From Anaerolineaceae bacterium (lineage in GTDB: Bacteria > Chloroflexota > Anaerolineae > Anaerolineales > Anaerolineaceae): a stretch of DNA of 60,566 nt. Location: positions 97,693 to 158,258 of the forward strand of contig DQHW01000011.1 of the NCBI GenBank assembly GCA_003524305.1. The letters run 5' to 3'. Of this stretch, positions 41,144 through 50,714 are shown one piece after another (the first letter of the stretch is position 1; every line of letters begins with the position of its first letter). The position numbers and the translations under genes were made by a program. The notes below the pieces were generated by a model. That model had not been told where the DNA came from. It did not search any database and worked only from the letters and a program-made list of their open reading frames with translations.

Positions 41144-43162
41144 TTAAGCTGTCAATTTAAATTGTGCCACCAATCGTTGTAATTCAACTGCCATGTCTGA
41201 CAAGGTTGATGCCGAAGCGGTAACCTCTTCAACTTGTGCTGTCATTTCTTCTGTACTCGCACTCACTTCTTCGATTGCAGCACTATTCTCTTCGCTTACA
41301 CTTGCAATACTTTCTATGGCTTGTGAAACTTCTGATGAATTTGCAGACATTTCTTCGGTTGATGCTGTATTTTCTTCGACAATGGCTGATACTGAATCGA
41401 CCGCCGAGATCAAACCCTCAGAAGCGATTTTCATACGTTCTGCAGCTTCACCGGCCATGGAAGCCTGTTTATTAACCGCTTCAGCGGCTTCAAGAATTTC
41501 ATTAAGGGCTGATCCTGCTTGATTTGCAGTTACCACTCCCAATTCAACTTCTTGTGAACCATCTTCCATGGCTTTTACAGCTTCTGAAACTGTTTTTAAA
41601 ATATTGTTGATTAAGTTGGCAATTTCTTTAGTGGCCAGTGAAGATCTTTCAGCAAGCTTGCGGACTTCGTCTGCAACTACTGCAAAACCCTTTCCATGTT
41701 CACCAGCCCTGGCTGCTTCAATGGCTGCGTTCAATGCCAGCAGGTTGGTTTGCGAAGCAATATCTTCAATCGTTTCAACGATGTTGCCAATCTCTTCAGA
41801 ACGTTTGCCCATCTCTTCCACTTTTTGTGCAGAAATGCCCACCTTAGCCTTAATATTCTGCATTCCGCGAAGAGTTTGTTCAACTGTATCTGTTCCTTTA
41901 CGTGCGGCCTCTGCAGCAGCAGCAGAATCAGTTGTGACCATGGCTGCATTGCCTGCTACTTGTTGAATAGCCCTGTTAATCTCATCCGCTGCATTTGAGA
42001 CTGCTGTAACAGATTTGCTCTGTTCCTGAGCTCCTTCGGCCACACCCTCAATCGCTTTTGTCATTTGTTCCACTGATGAGGCGGTTTTTGTTATTGAAAC
42101 AGTTTGTTCTGTTGTACCTTTGGCAACTTGCTGAACGGTTGTGGCAATCTGGCTGGTAGCTTGACCAGCCTGGTTTGCTGCAACTGCCAATTGACTCGAA
42201 GCCGCTGCAAGAGCGTTTGCATTTTCGGATACTTCAGCGATCGTTTTTTGCAAATTAGTGATCATGGCAATAAATGAGTTGCCTAATTCATCTTTCTCAC
42301 TTTTTGCAGTCACGGATATTGAAAGATCGTTTTTAGAAATTGCGGTTGCGGCGTCACCCATCTCTTGAATATATTCGATCACATGATCAAAAGACTTGGC
42401 AATCTCGCCTACTTCATCTTTCCTGGTGATCAATGAAAGTTTAACTTTTTCATCCAAATCGCGGACGAGATCACCCTGGGCAACTGAATTTGCGATTACA
42501 ACTAAATTGTTGAGTGGTTGACTTAATGATGAGCTAATAATAAAGCCCAACAACATGGACAGAACAAATGCAACGGCACCTACAATGAGCGAAACTGTGA
42601 TGTTAGTTGATTTTGCTGCATCAAAGGTTCTATCAGCATCAAGATTTTCTTCTTCCAAAGAAGATGAGATCTTGAAAAGAGATTCATTCATCGTACCCAA
42701 TAATTCCGAGATATCAGCATCCATATTTCTGGTCGCAGCAGTAACACCATTCGAAGCTTTTAATGCCGGCAGCATTGTGCTGTTGTAATATTTCACAAGC
42801 TCCTTGTATTTCGTTTCTGCTTCTGTCAACCATTCAGTCTCTTCTGGGGTATCAACAATCGATTGAAGACTTTCAAAACTTGCCTCAATGTTATCTTTCG
42901 CAATCCCCCAATCAAGTTGAGCCTTAGAAAAATCATTGGTTACCTGCAAAACCGCAATAACTTGATAAAGTTCCAGAGATTGAATTTCTGTATTCTTTAT
43001 TACCAATATATCTTTCGATCGATCAGCGCTGGCATCCTGAATCTTGCCCAATGAACTCACATTATAATAATTAAAAATGACCTGGCCTGCCATAATAAGC
43101 GTTACAAACAAAAAACCGCCGATCAATTTAAAACGCAATTTTAAATTATTTAACAATTTCAT
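41144..43162 (-). CDS. Methyl-accepting chemotaxis protein
   Basis: 672 residues from ATG at 43162, preceded by GGAGG at 5 bases (an upstream TTG in the same frame overlaps this site and is rejected). Two membrane helices (LIGGFLFVTLIMAGQVIF; VSLIVGAVAFVLSMLLGFI) bracket a periplasmic or extracytoplasmic four-helix sensor of about 150 residues. A HAMP linker follows, then the long signalling coiled coil with the conserved hairpin EIGNIVETIEDIASQTNLLALNAAIEAARAGE, quoted here as IASQTNLLALNAAIEAARAG. The C-terminus ends soon after the coiled coil, with no methylation-enzyme tether. It shares most of its signalling region with the receptor at 44639. Confidence 0.92.
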   Translation of the reverse strand: MKLLNNLKLRFKLIGGFLFVTLIMAGQVIFNYYNVSSLGKIQDASADRSKDILVIKNTEIQSLELYQVIAVLQVTNDFSKAQLDWGIAKDNIEASFESLQSIVDTPEETEWLTEAETKYKELVKYYNSTMLPALKASNGVTAATRNMDADISELLGTMNESLFKISSSLEEENLDADRTFDAAKSTNITVSLIVGAVAFVLSMLLGFIISSSLSQPLNNLVVIANSVAQGDLVRDLDEKVKLSLITRKDEVGEIAKSFDHVIEYIQEMGDAATAISKNDLSISVTAKSEKDELGNSFIAMITNLQKTIAEVSENANALAAASSQLAVAANQAGQATSQIATTVQQVAKGTTEQTVSITKTASSVEQMTKAIEGVAEGAQEQSKSVTAVSNAADEINRAIQQVAGNAAMVTTDSAAAAEAARKGTDTVEQTLRGMQNIKAKVGISAQKVEEMGKRSEEIGNIVETIEDIASQTNLLALNAAIEAARAGEHGKGFAVVADEVRKLAERSSLATKEIANLINNILKTVSEAVKAMEDGSQEVELGVVTANQAGSALNEILEAAEAVNKQASMAGEAAERMKIASEGLISAVDSVSAIVEENTASTEEMSANSSEVSQAIESIASVSEENSAAIEEVSASTEEMTAQVEEVTASASTLSDMAVELQRLVAQFKLTA

Positions 43163-43530
43163 AAAACCCTCCAATTACTTTCATTTTCTTAGGTTGTTTA
43201 AAAAAATCGAGAATGTTTCAAATTACTATTGGCAAATATAAGATAATTACGAAAAGAATAATGTAAAAATCTAATTAATTCTTTCTTTAATGACTTTTTG
43301 TACAAATGCTGAATTATTTATTGCTTATCTATTGATATGCTCTTAATCCAAAAACGGTTAACAATCCAATCGCGAATACAATGTATATAGAGAAAATCTA
43401 AAAATATTTTGTTTTTACACTAAAAATTTATTTTGAAATTTTTAAGCTTTTTATATTTCTACAAGAGCATTTCAAAAAAACCTCCATTACTGGAGGTATA
43501 AAACTAAATAATCTTTGATAATAACAATCA
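43163..43530. other. 368-base noncoding gap between the receptor and cheW genes
   Basis: AT-rich (many A/T tracts) with no open frame. It contains a terminator for the leftward cheW gene: ACCTCCA (43480-43486), loop TTAC, TGGAGGT (43491-43497), followed on the minus strand by seven T. The remaining 300 bases probably hold the promoter of the receptor gene; no certain -10/-35 pair could be picked. Confidence 0.6.
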
Positions 43531-43977
43531 CTACATTTTTGCGACTTGGTTTTTCTCTTCAGTGGTAAGTACTTTCACCAGATCGAGTAAAATGACCAAT
43601 CGCTTATCAATTTTTGCAACACCAACGATAAATTCAGAATTGACATTGCTCACCATGGGGGGCGGGGGTTCGATTACACTGTCATCGATGGTTAATACCT
43701 CTGATACTGCAGAGACGATCATCCCAATTTTCAGAGCGCCAACATTTGCGACCACGATACGTGTTTCATTCGTCTGTTCCTGTCCGGTAATACCAAAACG
43801 CTTGTGAAGATCAATCACGGGCAAAACACTTCCACGATGGTTGGTGATGCCTTCCATATAAGAGGGCGCCTGCGGAATTTTTGTGATTTCTTGAAGTTTT
43901 ACAATACCTTCAACTGAAGCTATATCAATGCCAAAATTTTCACTGCCAAGTTCAAAAATGACTAATTGTTTTTCCAT
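43531..43977 (-). CDS. CheW-like adaptor protein
   Basis: 148 residues, GGAG 7 bases before the ATG. CheW motifs: VIFELGSENFGIDIASVEGI, ITKIPQAPSYMEGITNHRGSV, LPVIDLHKRF, and a C-terminal LVILLDLVKVL. It should couple chemoreceptors to a CheA kinase by bridging their signalling tips. It shows high similarity over its whole length to the next gene (both contain DIASVEGI, IEPPPPMVSN and VGVAKIDKRLVILLDL), so they are a tandem duplicate. No cheA is nearby. A terminator follows at 43474-43497. Confidence 0.9.
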   Translation of the reverse strand: MEKQLVIFELGSENFGIDIASVEGIVKLQEITKIPQAPSYMEGITNHRGSVLPVIDLHKRFGITGQEQTNETRIVVANVGALKIGMIVSAVSEVLTIDDSVIEPPPPMVSNVNSEFIVGVAKIDKRLVILLDLVKVLTTEEKNQVAKM

Positions 43978-44070
43978 AATCGTCTCCTGTATGTGTATTG
44001 TTTATACTCAATCCTGATGGAATTGCATGTAAAACAAAGATAAATTTGTGCTCAATTAATAATTAAGATG

Positions 44071-44100
44071 AAAAAACCCTCAAGAATTTGAGGGTTTTTT
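44071..44100. terminator. Bidirectional terminator between the two cheW genes
   Basis: AAAAAACCCTCAA (44071-44083), loop GAAT, TTGAGGGTTTTTT (44088-44100): a perfect 13-bp stem with T runs on either strand. It lies 50 bases after the stop of the upstream cheW gene, so the two cheW copies are in separate units. Confidence 0.88.
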
Positions 44101-44149
44101 CTTTTCCATTCATACCAATAAGAAGAACCGATAAGAAGATCAGGCTGCT

Positions 44150-44605
44150 TCAACTATGAACAGTTTTGACAATCTGGATCTTTTCATCAACAGTAAGGAC
44201 TTTTGTAAGATCCAATAGAATCACTAAACGTTTATCAATTTTTGCCACACCAATAATAAATTCCGAGTTAATATTGCTCACCATCGGAGGCGGCGGTTCA
44301 ATGACATTATCATCAATGGTCAATACCTCTGATACAGCCGAGACCACCATACCAACCTTTATCCCATCTATATTAGCCACCACGATACGGGTTTCGTTAG
44401 TATGTTCTTCTGCTTTCAAACCAAATCGTTTTTGCAAACAAATAACCGGCAAAACACTACCCCGCAAATTTGTTATACCCAACAGGTAATCGGCGGATTG
44501 TGGAATCTTGGTAATATCCAACATCTTGTTGATTCCCTCGACCGAGGCAATGTCAATGCCAAAGTATTCAGCACCAAGTTCAAAGATCACCAGTTGCTTT
44601 TCCAT
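44150..44605 (-). CDS. CheW-like adaptor protein, tandem paralogue
   Basis: 151 residues, GAGGAG upstream of ATG. Same motifs as the 43.5-kb copy: FGIDIASVEGINKM, DYLLGITNLRGSVLPVI, and DKRLVILLDLTKVL. It starts 33 bases behind the stop of the CZB chemoreceptor, so the two are co-transcribed, and a terminator ends that unit. Differences from its paralogue cluster in the receptor-facing segment (KMLDITKIPQSADY against KLQEITKIPQAPSY), suggesting a different partner preference, which is inference. Confidence 0.9.
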   Translation of the reverse strand: MEKQLVIFELGAEYFGIDIASVEGINKMLDITKIPQSADYLLGITNLRGSVLPVICLQKRFGLKAEEHTNETRIVVANIDGIKVGMVVSAVSEVLTIDDNVIEPPPPMVSNINSEFIIGVAKIDKRLVILLDLTKVLTVDEKIQIVKTVHS

Positions 44606-44638
44606 CTCAATCTCCTCGAAATTTACTTATCCACCACA

Positions 44639-47020
44639 TTAGATTACCTTTTTCAATTGATCAAGATTGTTCGCAACATTTGATGAAACAATATGCAATT
44701 GGTTTAAAACTTCGTGTGCTTTTGCGCTACCCTGATTTGAAAAAGTTTCGACAAACTCAATCAGTAATTGATGGAATTTTACATGTTGAGCTTCGATTGC
44801 CAGAAATTCCTGGTTTTCTCCAAACTCTTGTTTGCCAATTCCGTAATACCAACGTCCCAACGAACAAGTCGTATGTGTAGGAATATCCTGCACTCTGATC
44901 GTGCCATTTCCAGTTTGCATGGCTTCAACTTTTATGACCCAATTAGAATGTGCTTGTTTGAAAGTGTCAATTTCAGCGATAATATCTTCTCTGGATGCCT
45001 CTTTAAGCTTAAAGATGCTGCACACCTCTTTTAGAACTTGTGCCATCTCAGCCAAAGATTGAGCTGACGCGGTTACTTCTTCAACCTGTGCACTCATTTC
45101 TTCCGTGCTGGCACTGACCTCTTCGATGGTAGCGCTGTTCTCTTCACTGACACTGGCAATACTTTCGATTGCCTGAGAGACTTCGCTTGAGTTTGCAGCC
45201 ATCTGTTCTGTGGATGCTGTATTTTCTTCAACAATGGCTGAAACCGAATCCACCGCAGAAATCAACTCTTCTGACGCTGATTTCATTCTATTGCTCGCCT
45301 CACCTGCCATCACAGCCTGTTTGTTCACGGCTTCGGCTGCAGAAAGAATCTCATTCAATGCCGCACCTGCTTCATTGGCCGTAGCAACACCTAATTCGAC
45401 TTCCTTTGAGCCTTCTTCCATGGCTTTCACGGCTTCATTGACAGTGGTTAAGATTCCGCTGATCAAACCGCCGATTTCTTTGGTTGCCAATGAAGATCTC
45501 TCGGCAAGCTTTCTTACTTCATCTGCGACCACCGCAAAGCCCTTGCCATGTTCTCCTGCCCTGGCTGCCTCAATGGCTGCATTCAGAGCCAATAGATTGG
45601 TTTGAGAGGCAATATCTTCGATGGTTTCAACTATCCTGCCAATTTCTTCAGAACGCCTTCCCATTTCTTGCACTTTTTCAGCTGATGCACCTACTTTGGA
45701 TTTAATGTTTTGCATTCCATTTAAAGTTTGTTCAACTGTTAGGGTTCCTTTTCGTGCCGCTTCAGCTGCAGTTGCAGAATCTGCGGTCACTGCAGCCGCG
45801 TTACCTGCCACTTGTTGGATTGCAGAGTTTATCTGTTCGGTTGCATTAGATACCTTCAATACTGAGTTACTTTGTTCCTGTGCACCAGTGGCAACACCCT
45901 CAATTGCTAATGACATTTGTTCTACAGAAGAAGCAGTTTTGGTGACCGCACCAGCCTGGTCTGCTGTGCCCTTGGCCACCTGTTGAACAGTCATGGCAAT
46001 TTGACTGGTAGCTTGCCCGGCCTGGTTGGCGGCAGTGGCTAATTGACCAGATGCAGCCCCTAGGCTAACGATGTTATCTTTCACAGTTGTAATTGTTGCA
46101 AATAGATTTTGTACCATTTTTTGAAAAGCACAACCCATTTCATCTTTTTCAGAAATTGGCTTTACTGTGATGCTAAGATCATTGTTTGCAATTGTGTATG
46201 CAACGTTCGCACCTTCTTGCATGTACTCAATCACCCCATCAAAAGACTTGGCAATGTCCCCCACCTCATCTTTGCGACTGGTAAGTGCTACTCTTGTTTT
46301 TTGATCAAGATCACGAACCAGATCACCCTTTGAAACGCGGTCTGCAATTTTTACTAAAATGCCTAACGGTTTTGAAATCGCGTTACTGATAATTAATCCA
46401 AGACCTAATGCAAGAACAAAAGCGACAATCGCAGCAACTATTATAATAATAGTCGACTGATTAAAAGTTTTTGTTCCTTCAATGTGTAAATTGTTGGCGG
46501 CTTCAATATTTATACTAATAATTTTTTCTACTGCACTGCCAACGGCTTTTCTGGCATTAGCTGTTCGCCCAGTGCCAGTAATACTAGCCAAAGCCTCAGT
46601 ATGCTTACCTGAAGATTCTAATTCGAGATATTCATTCACTGCTGCCTGATATTCAGTCCAGGCGCTTTCAAAAGCCTTGTTTTCAGGGGATTGAGAGTCT
46701 GAATTAGTAACTTCTTTATATTGAGAAAAAAGTGTGCTTACATCAACCATCAAGGTAGAAATATCATCGGTAATGGTTTTGGCTTCTGATGGGATTAGCA
46801 TCACTTTATATACATTTCCCCTGATTGTATATAAATGTATTGAGATTTGGTTGATTCCCTGAAGAGGTTGCAACCTGTCGTTATACATCTCAGCCATTCC
46901 TTTATTGATCGTATTCATACTTGAGTACCCAATCATTGCAACCATAACCGTAATGACTGCAATGATTGAAAAGGCACTTATGAGTCTCACACCTGTCTTC
47001 AGATTGTTAAGCGCGTTCAT
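44639..47020 (-). CDS. Chemoreceptor with C-terminal CZB domain
   Basis: 793 residues, GGAGG 4 bases before the ATG. Two membrane helices (VRLISAFSIIAVITVMVAMI and TIIIIVAAIVAFVLALGLGL) flank a 150-residue sensor with a 4HB-type layout. HAMP and the signalling coiled coil follow, with IASQTNLLALNAAIEAARAG at the tip. The C-terminal 110 residues form a chemoreceptor zinc-binding (CZB) domain: FKQAHSNWV, TTCSLGRWYYG and IEAQHVKFHQL supply the His, Cys and paired His ligands. CZB domains sense zinc or hypochlorous acid in other bacteria. It is followed by a cheW gene. Confidence 0.92.
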   Translation of the reverse strand: MNALNNLKTGVRLISAFSIIAVITVMVAMIGYSSMNTINKGMAEMYNDRLQPLQGINQISIHLYTIRGNVYKVMLIPSEAKTITDDISTLMVDVSTLFSQYKEVTNSDSQSPENKAFESAWTEYQAAVNEYLELESSGKHTEALASITGTGRTANARKAVGSAVEKIISINIEAANNLHIEGTKTFNQSTIIIIVAAIVAFVLALGLGLIISNAISKPLGILVKIADRVSKGDLVRDLDQKTRVALTSRKDEVGDIAKSFDGVIEYMQEGANVAYTIANNDLSITVKPISEKDEMGCAFQKMVQNLFATITTVKDNIVSLGAASGQLATAANQAGQATSQIAMTVQQVAKGTADQAGAVTKTASSVEQMSLAIEGVATGAQEQSNSVLKVSNATEQINSAIQQVAGNAAAVTADSATAAEAARKGTLTVEQTLNGMQNIKSKVGASAEKVQEMGRRSEEIGRIVETIEDIASQTNLLALNAAIEAARAGEHGKGFAVVADEVRKLAERSSLATKEIGGLISGILTTVNEAVKAMEEGSKEVELGVATANEAGAALNEILSAAEAVNKQAVMAGEASNRMKSASEELISAVDSVSAIVEENTASTEQMAANSSEVSQAIESIASVSEENSATIEEVSASTEEMSAQVEEVTASAQSLAEMAQVLKEVCSIFKLKEASREDIIAEIDTFKQAHSNWVIKVEAMQTGNGTIRVQDIPTHTTCSLGRWYYGIGKQEFGENQEFLAIEAQHVKFHQLLIEFVETFSNQGSAKAHEVLNQLHIVSSNVANNLDQLKKVI

Positions 47021-47056
47021 GTTTCCTCCTAAAAAATAATCTCAAATCAATCTTTT

Positions 47057-47419
47057 TTATTTTGATTTAAGTTGCACGTTAACTAATAGATGCTTCAACA
47101 TTTCAATGTTGATCTCGTCGTAGATCAACTCAATGCTTGAGAAATGGGTGAAGTGTGAGTTCGGACCATTGTGTGAAACGAGTAAAACTACATAATGAAT
47201 AGCCTGATTCATAATGAGGTTGCTGATGGATTTATCAATAATCCTTTCTGGCTCACGATAATCAATAAATACAATCGCTGGGTCCGCAGGATTGGCAATT
47301 TTTATAACATCTCCACACAGTTCAACCATTTTGATGGATGAAGGCAGTACTATTGATTCAAGCATCGAAATTAGATTATCTCGCCGCCGGCTTTCTGGAC
47401 TGACAATCACAATTTCCAT
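47057..47419 (-). CDS. Receiver-like protein without the conserved lysine
   Basis: 120 residues with a receiver-like alternation of strands and helices: MEIVIVSPES, PAIVFIDYREPE with Asp53 at the phosphorylation position, and YVVLLVSHNG with Ser82 at the Thr/Ser position. The usual lysine about 20 residues later is absent; the region reads IELIYDEI, and the acidic pair at the N-terminus is reduced to one Glu. It therefore may be a pseudo-receiver that signals without ordinary phosphorylation. It lies 36 bases upstream of the CZB receptor and could be its co-transcribed partner. No close family name can be given. Confidence 0.55.
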   Translation of the reverse strand: MEIVIVSPESRRRDNLISMLESIVLPSSIKMVELCGDVIKIANPADPAIVFIDYREPERIIDKSISNLIMNQAIHYVVLLVSHNGPNSHFTHFSSIELIYDEINIEMLKHLLVNVQLKSK

Positions 47420-47585
47420 ATTTCCACCTGACCGTTCTCATAACAATTAAAGTTGATAGACTCAAGTTAATCATATAGATTATCCGGATGATTGTCCCCT
47501 CTATGGATTGGATAATTTAGCAACAAAAAAGACTGGTTTTACCCAATCTTTTTACCAACTTAATAGTATTTATTAATACAGAATA

Positions 47586-48233
47586 TTAGTCGAGCTTTAC
47601 AAGCCCTTCACGTAATGCATACAAGGTCGCTTGAGTGCGATTATCGACACTCAATTTATCTAAAATTGCGGTCACATAAGTGCGAACGGTCCAAACACTT
47701 AAGAACAACTGATCTGCGATCTCCTGGTTTGACATTCCATTGGCGATCAGTTTAAGTATTTCAGTTTCACGATCGGTAAGCGTTGTGCATTTTGAAACTG
47801 GTTTTGAAGGCTTATTCAATTCTTTAATCATGATATTGGTTATGCGTGATGGAAAAGCTGACTCGCCGCGATAAACTTTCTTTATTGCCTCTTCAATTTC
47901 AAGCGGGGAAGAATCTTTTAGTAGATAACCGGCAGCACCGGCTTTAATTGAAGCAATCACCTGTGATTCTTCAAGGGAACTGGTGATAATTATTATTTTT
48001 GCATCAGGATTCTTCTTTTTTATTCTATTCGCCGCTTCAATGCCATCCAAATTAGGCATGACTAAATCAAGCAGAATGACGTCTGGCAGTGTTTGATCGG
48101 CTTTTTCAACTGCTTCGAGACCATTAGCAGCTTCAGCTACTACTTCAAAATCATCGGTTGGTGCAAAAAATGCCTTTAGACCTTCTCTTACCATTTTATG
48201 GTCGTCTGCAAGTAATAAGCGAATTTTACCCAT
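47586..48233 (-). CDS. NarL/LuxR-type response regulator
   Basis: 215 residues. Receiver domain with DD (Asp10, Asp11), phosphoacceptor Asp56 in VILLDLVMP, and Lys106 in GYLLKDS; then a LuxR helix-turn-helix (LTDRETEILKLIANGMSNQEIA, split here before DQLFLSVWTVRTYV). It begins 25 bases behind the stop of the histidine kinase gene and should be phosphorylated by it. The N-terminal MGKIRLLLADDHKMV is standard. Its target genes are not known. Confidence 0.93.
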   Translation of the reverse strand: MGKIRLLLADDHKMVREGLKAFFAPTDDFEVVAEAANGLEAVEKADQTLPDVILLDLVMPNLDGIEAANRIKKKNPDAKIIIITSSLEESQVIASIKAGAAGYLLKDSSPLEIEEAIKKVYRGESAFPSRITNIMIKELNKPSKPVSKCTTLTDRETEILKLIANGMSNQEIADQLFLSVWTVRTYVTAILDKLSVDNRTQATLYALREGLVKLD

Positions 48234-48258
48234 TCCAGTCCCTCTTAATTTTTAATCT

Positions 48259-50706
48259 TCAATTTACAATAAACTTGACTTCAATTTTAGTCCCGGTCTC
48301 GCGTGATGAAGAAATCTTATAATTTGCATTTATTCGGTCTGCCCGTTCACGCATGGTGGCAAGGCCTACACCTCCATTATGCAATCCATCTTCAATCGAA
48401 AAACCAATACCATTATCTTGTATTGTAAATAACACTTCATTATTATCTTTACTCATTTCAACAGCCATTTTCGTCGCTTGAGCGTATTTCAAGGAATTAT
48501 TTAGTGATTCAATGGCAATGCGATATAGATTTTCTTCTATGAAATCTGGCAATACAATGGCACTATTAATGTGGATTTCAGCTTCTATATTTGAACGTCT
48601 TTCAACCGCATCAAGCCGGTTTTGCAAGGAACCCAACAATCCATTCTGTTTAAGCTCTGGAGAGCGCAATTCATAAACCAACAATCGCATATCTTTTAAT
48701 GCCTGTTGGGTCAATTCTCCGATCTGATGTAAATAACTGTCAACTTCAGAATATTTTTGTTGCCCAAAAAAGCGGCGTGCGCCTGCAGAATACAAGCTGG
48801 CACTATATAGTGATTGTGTCACAGAATCGTGAAGTTCACGGGCAAGTCTTGATCGTTCTTCGAGTACTGCCACTCTTTCTGCACGTTTGTAAGATCTTGA
48901 GTTTTCAACCACCAGGGCTAAATGGTCTGCGATAAACGAAAGCAAGGTCATTTCCTCGAGGATGATTTGATCTACATTTTTATGAATCACCAACAATACT
49001 CCGACGACCCGATCCTGAGCCCTCATGGGCAATCCAATCAAGGATAATTCTGAATAAAGGCCGTTTCTACTCTCTTTAATTTCATATCTTTCAATATTCG
49101 GAATCACCAGTGGTTTTTTTTGATGAAGCACTTTATCGAGGATTTTGCCAATCACGGGTTGATTGAGGTAGTTATCAGGAATAAATTCTTCCAACCGAAA
49201 TGAAACCAGGTCCAAATTCGAAGAAAGGTCTTGATTAAGATAAATTGCTCCGCTATTTGTATGAACAGCCTCAAGAGTTAATTCAAGCGCCTGACAAAGC
49301 GCATGATTAATATCCAAAGTAGCGCTGGCTGAAGAGGTCACTTTATAAATGCTCTCAAGTTCACGCTCGCGTAATCGCACCATAGCTTCGAGATCATGGG
49401 TAGCTGCCATACGATTTAGCGCATTTCCCGCCATATCTGCAATTGTGTTTACAAGACTCCGCTGCTCATTGTTAAAAAAACTTGGAGAAATAAAATCCAA
49501 ATAGATAAGGCCAATGATTTGATCTTTATTAATGATCGGATATGAAATTATAGAAGCAGGGTGTGGGCCGTTGCCATACAGCCAAGATGGAATTTCACGA
49601 AAGGCTTGGGGGTGAACCTTTTCAAAGAAACCAATCCTTCTTTCATCAAGTATTTTTTTAAATTGCTTACCAATTTTAACTTTAGTATTAATCGGTTCGA
49701 TTTTGTGGTCACACATTAATAGATCCGTAACCAAATAATCTCCTTCTAAAAATGCAATGGCAGCGTGATCAGCTTGCAATAATTTCGTTAGTTCCTCAAG
49801 GACTATACAAACCAATTCCTGCCGAGTATTAGCTTGCCGCATTCGAGATGAAACAAAAGTGATGGTTTCAAGTTCCTGAGCCCGATTTTGACTTTCGATA
49901 ATTTTTTCACGCAAATTTAGTTCAACCAATTTGCGATCAGTAATATCATGAACAACACCTGAAGTGCGAATTACAGTACCGTTTATATCAACTTCAGACT
50001 CACCTGATCGGATCAAAATAAACCTAACCGACTTGTCAGGCCGAATAATGCGACATTCAATTTCACCCACTGGAAGATGTTGGTTTAGCCCTTGCGCATA
50101 TTGATGAACAATTTCTTTATCATCCGGGTGAATAGCATTCTCCCAGACATAGTGATAATTGATTTTTACATTTTGTGGGTCGACTCCAAAAATCCGATAC
50201 ATTTCATCTGACCATGTTTCTATATTTGCACCCAGATCATTCACCCAATGGCCAATATGGGCCACTTGTTGTGAACTTTTTAAGTTGCGTTCACTCTCCA
50301 ATAGAGCTTCATGTGATTGTTTTTGCGATTGCCGAATATTTGCTTCCAAAAGTTCGCGCTCAACCACTGCTGGCAATTTTGAGAGATTTTCTTTCATCAC
50401 GTAATCTCGAGCGCCAGATTTCATTAACGCAACAGCTGTTTCTTCTCCGACTGCACCTGATACCACAATAAATGGAATATCCTTACCTGAATCTTGAAGG
50501 ATTTCTAATGCACCAATGGCGCTAAACTGAGGAAGCTGATAATCCGCGATGACAATCTGCCAAGAGTCATGCAATGCTTCAATCAATTCTGATTCAGTTT
50601 CGATACGCGCCATTTCAACGGCGTATCCGGCCATTTCTAAATGACGCAGAATCAAACCAGCATCAAGTTCAGAATCTTCGATTAATAACACTCGCAACGG
50701 TATCAT
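48259..50706 (-). CDS. Hybrid sensor histidine kinase: REC-PAS-GAF-GAF-HisKA_3-HATPase
   Basis: 815 residues. An N-terminal receiver (Asp55 in IVIADYQLP) is followed by a PAS domain (about 150-265), a GAF domain (about 290-440, VSSRMRQANTRQELVCIVL), a second GAF (about 460-605) and a HisKA_3 box, RLARELHDSVTQ, with phosphoaccepting His626. The ATPase ends with GGVGLATMRERADRINA. There are no membrane helices, so it is cytosolic and perhaps senses redox state or a small ligand through its GAF domains. Its TATAAT box is 8 bases from ATG with no ribosome site. The cognate regulator follows 25 bases behind. The N-terminal receiver suggests a phosphorelay. Confidence 0.92.
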   Translation of the reverse strand: MIPLRVLLIEDSELDAGLILRHLEMAGYAVEMARIETESELIEALHDSWQIVIADYQLPQFSAIGALEILQDSGKDIPFIVVSGAVGEETAVALMKSGARDYVMKENLSKLPAVVERELLEANIRQSQKQSHEALLESERNLKSSQQVAHIGHWVNDLGANIETWSDEMYRIFGVDPQNVKINYHYVWENAIHPDDKEIVHQYAQGLNQHLPVGEIECRIIRPDKSVRFILIRSGESEVDINGTVIRTSGVVHDITDRKLVELNLREKIIESQNRAQELETITFVSSRMRQANTRQELVCIVLEELTKLLQADHAAIAFLEGDYLVTDLLMCDHKIEPINTKVKIGKQFKKILDERRIGFFEKVHPQAFREIPSWLYGNGPHPASIISYPIINKDQIIGLIYLDFISPSFFNNEQRSLVNTIADMAGNALNRMAATHDLEAMVRLRERELESIYKVTSSASATLDINHALCQALELTLEAVHTNSGAIYLNQDLSSNLDLVSFRLEEFIPDNYLNQPVIGKILDKVLHQKKPLVIPNIERYEIKESRNGLYSELSLIGLPMRAQDRVVGVLLVIHKNVDQIILEEMTLLSFIADHLALVVENSRSYKRAERVAVLEERSRLARELHDSVTQSLYSASLYSAGARRFFGQQKYSEVDSYLHQIGELTQQALKDMRLLVYELRSPELKQNGLLGSLQNRLDAVERRSNIEAEIHINSAIVLPDFIEENLYRIAIESLNNSLKYAQATKMAVEMSKDNNEVLFTIQDNGIGFSIEDGLHNGGVGLATMRERADRINANYKISSSRETGTKIEVKFIVN

Positions 50707-50714
50707 ATATAAAT

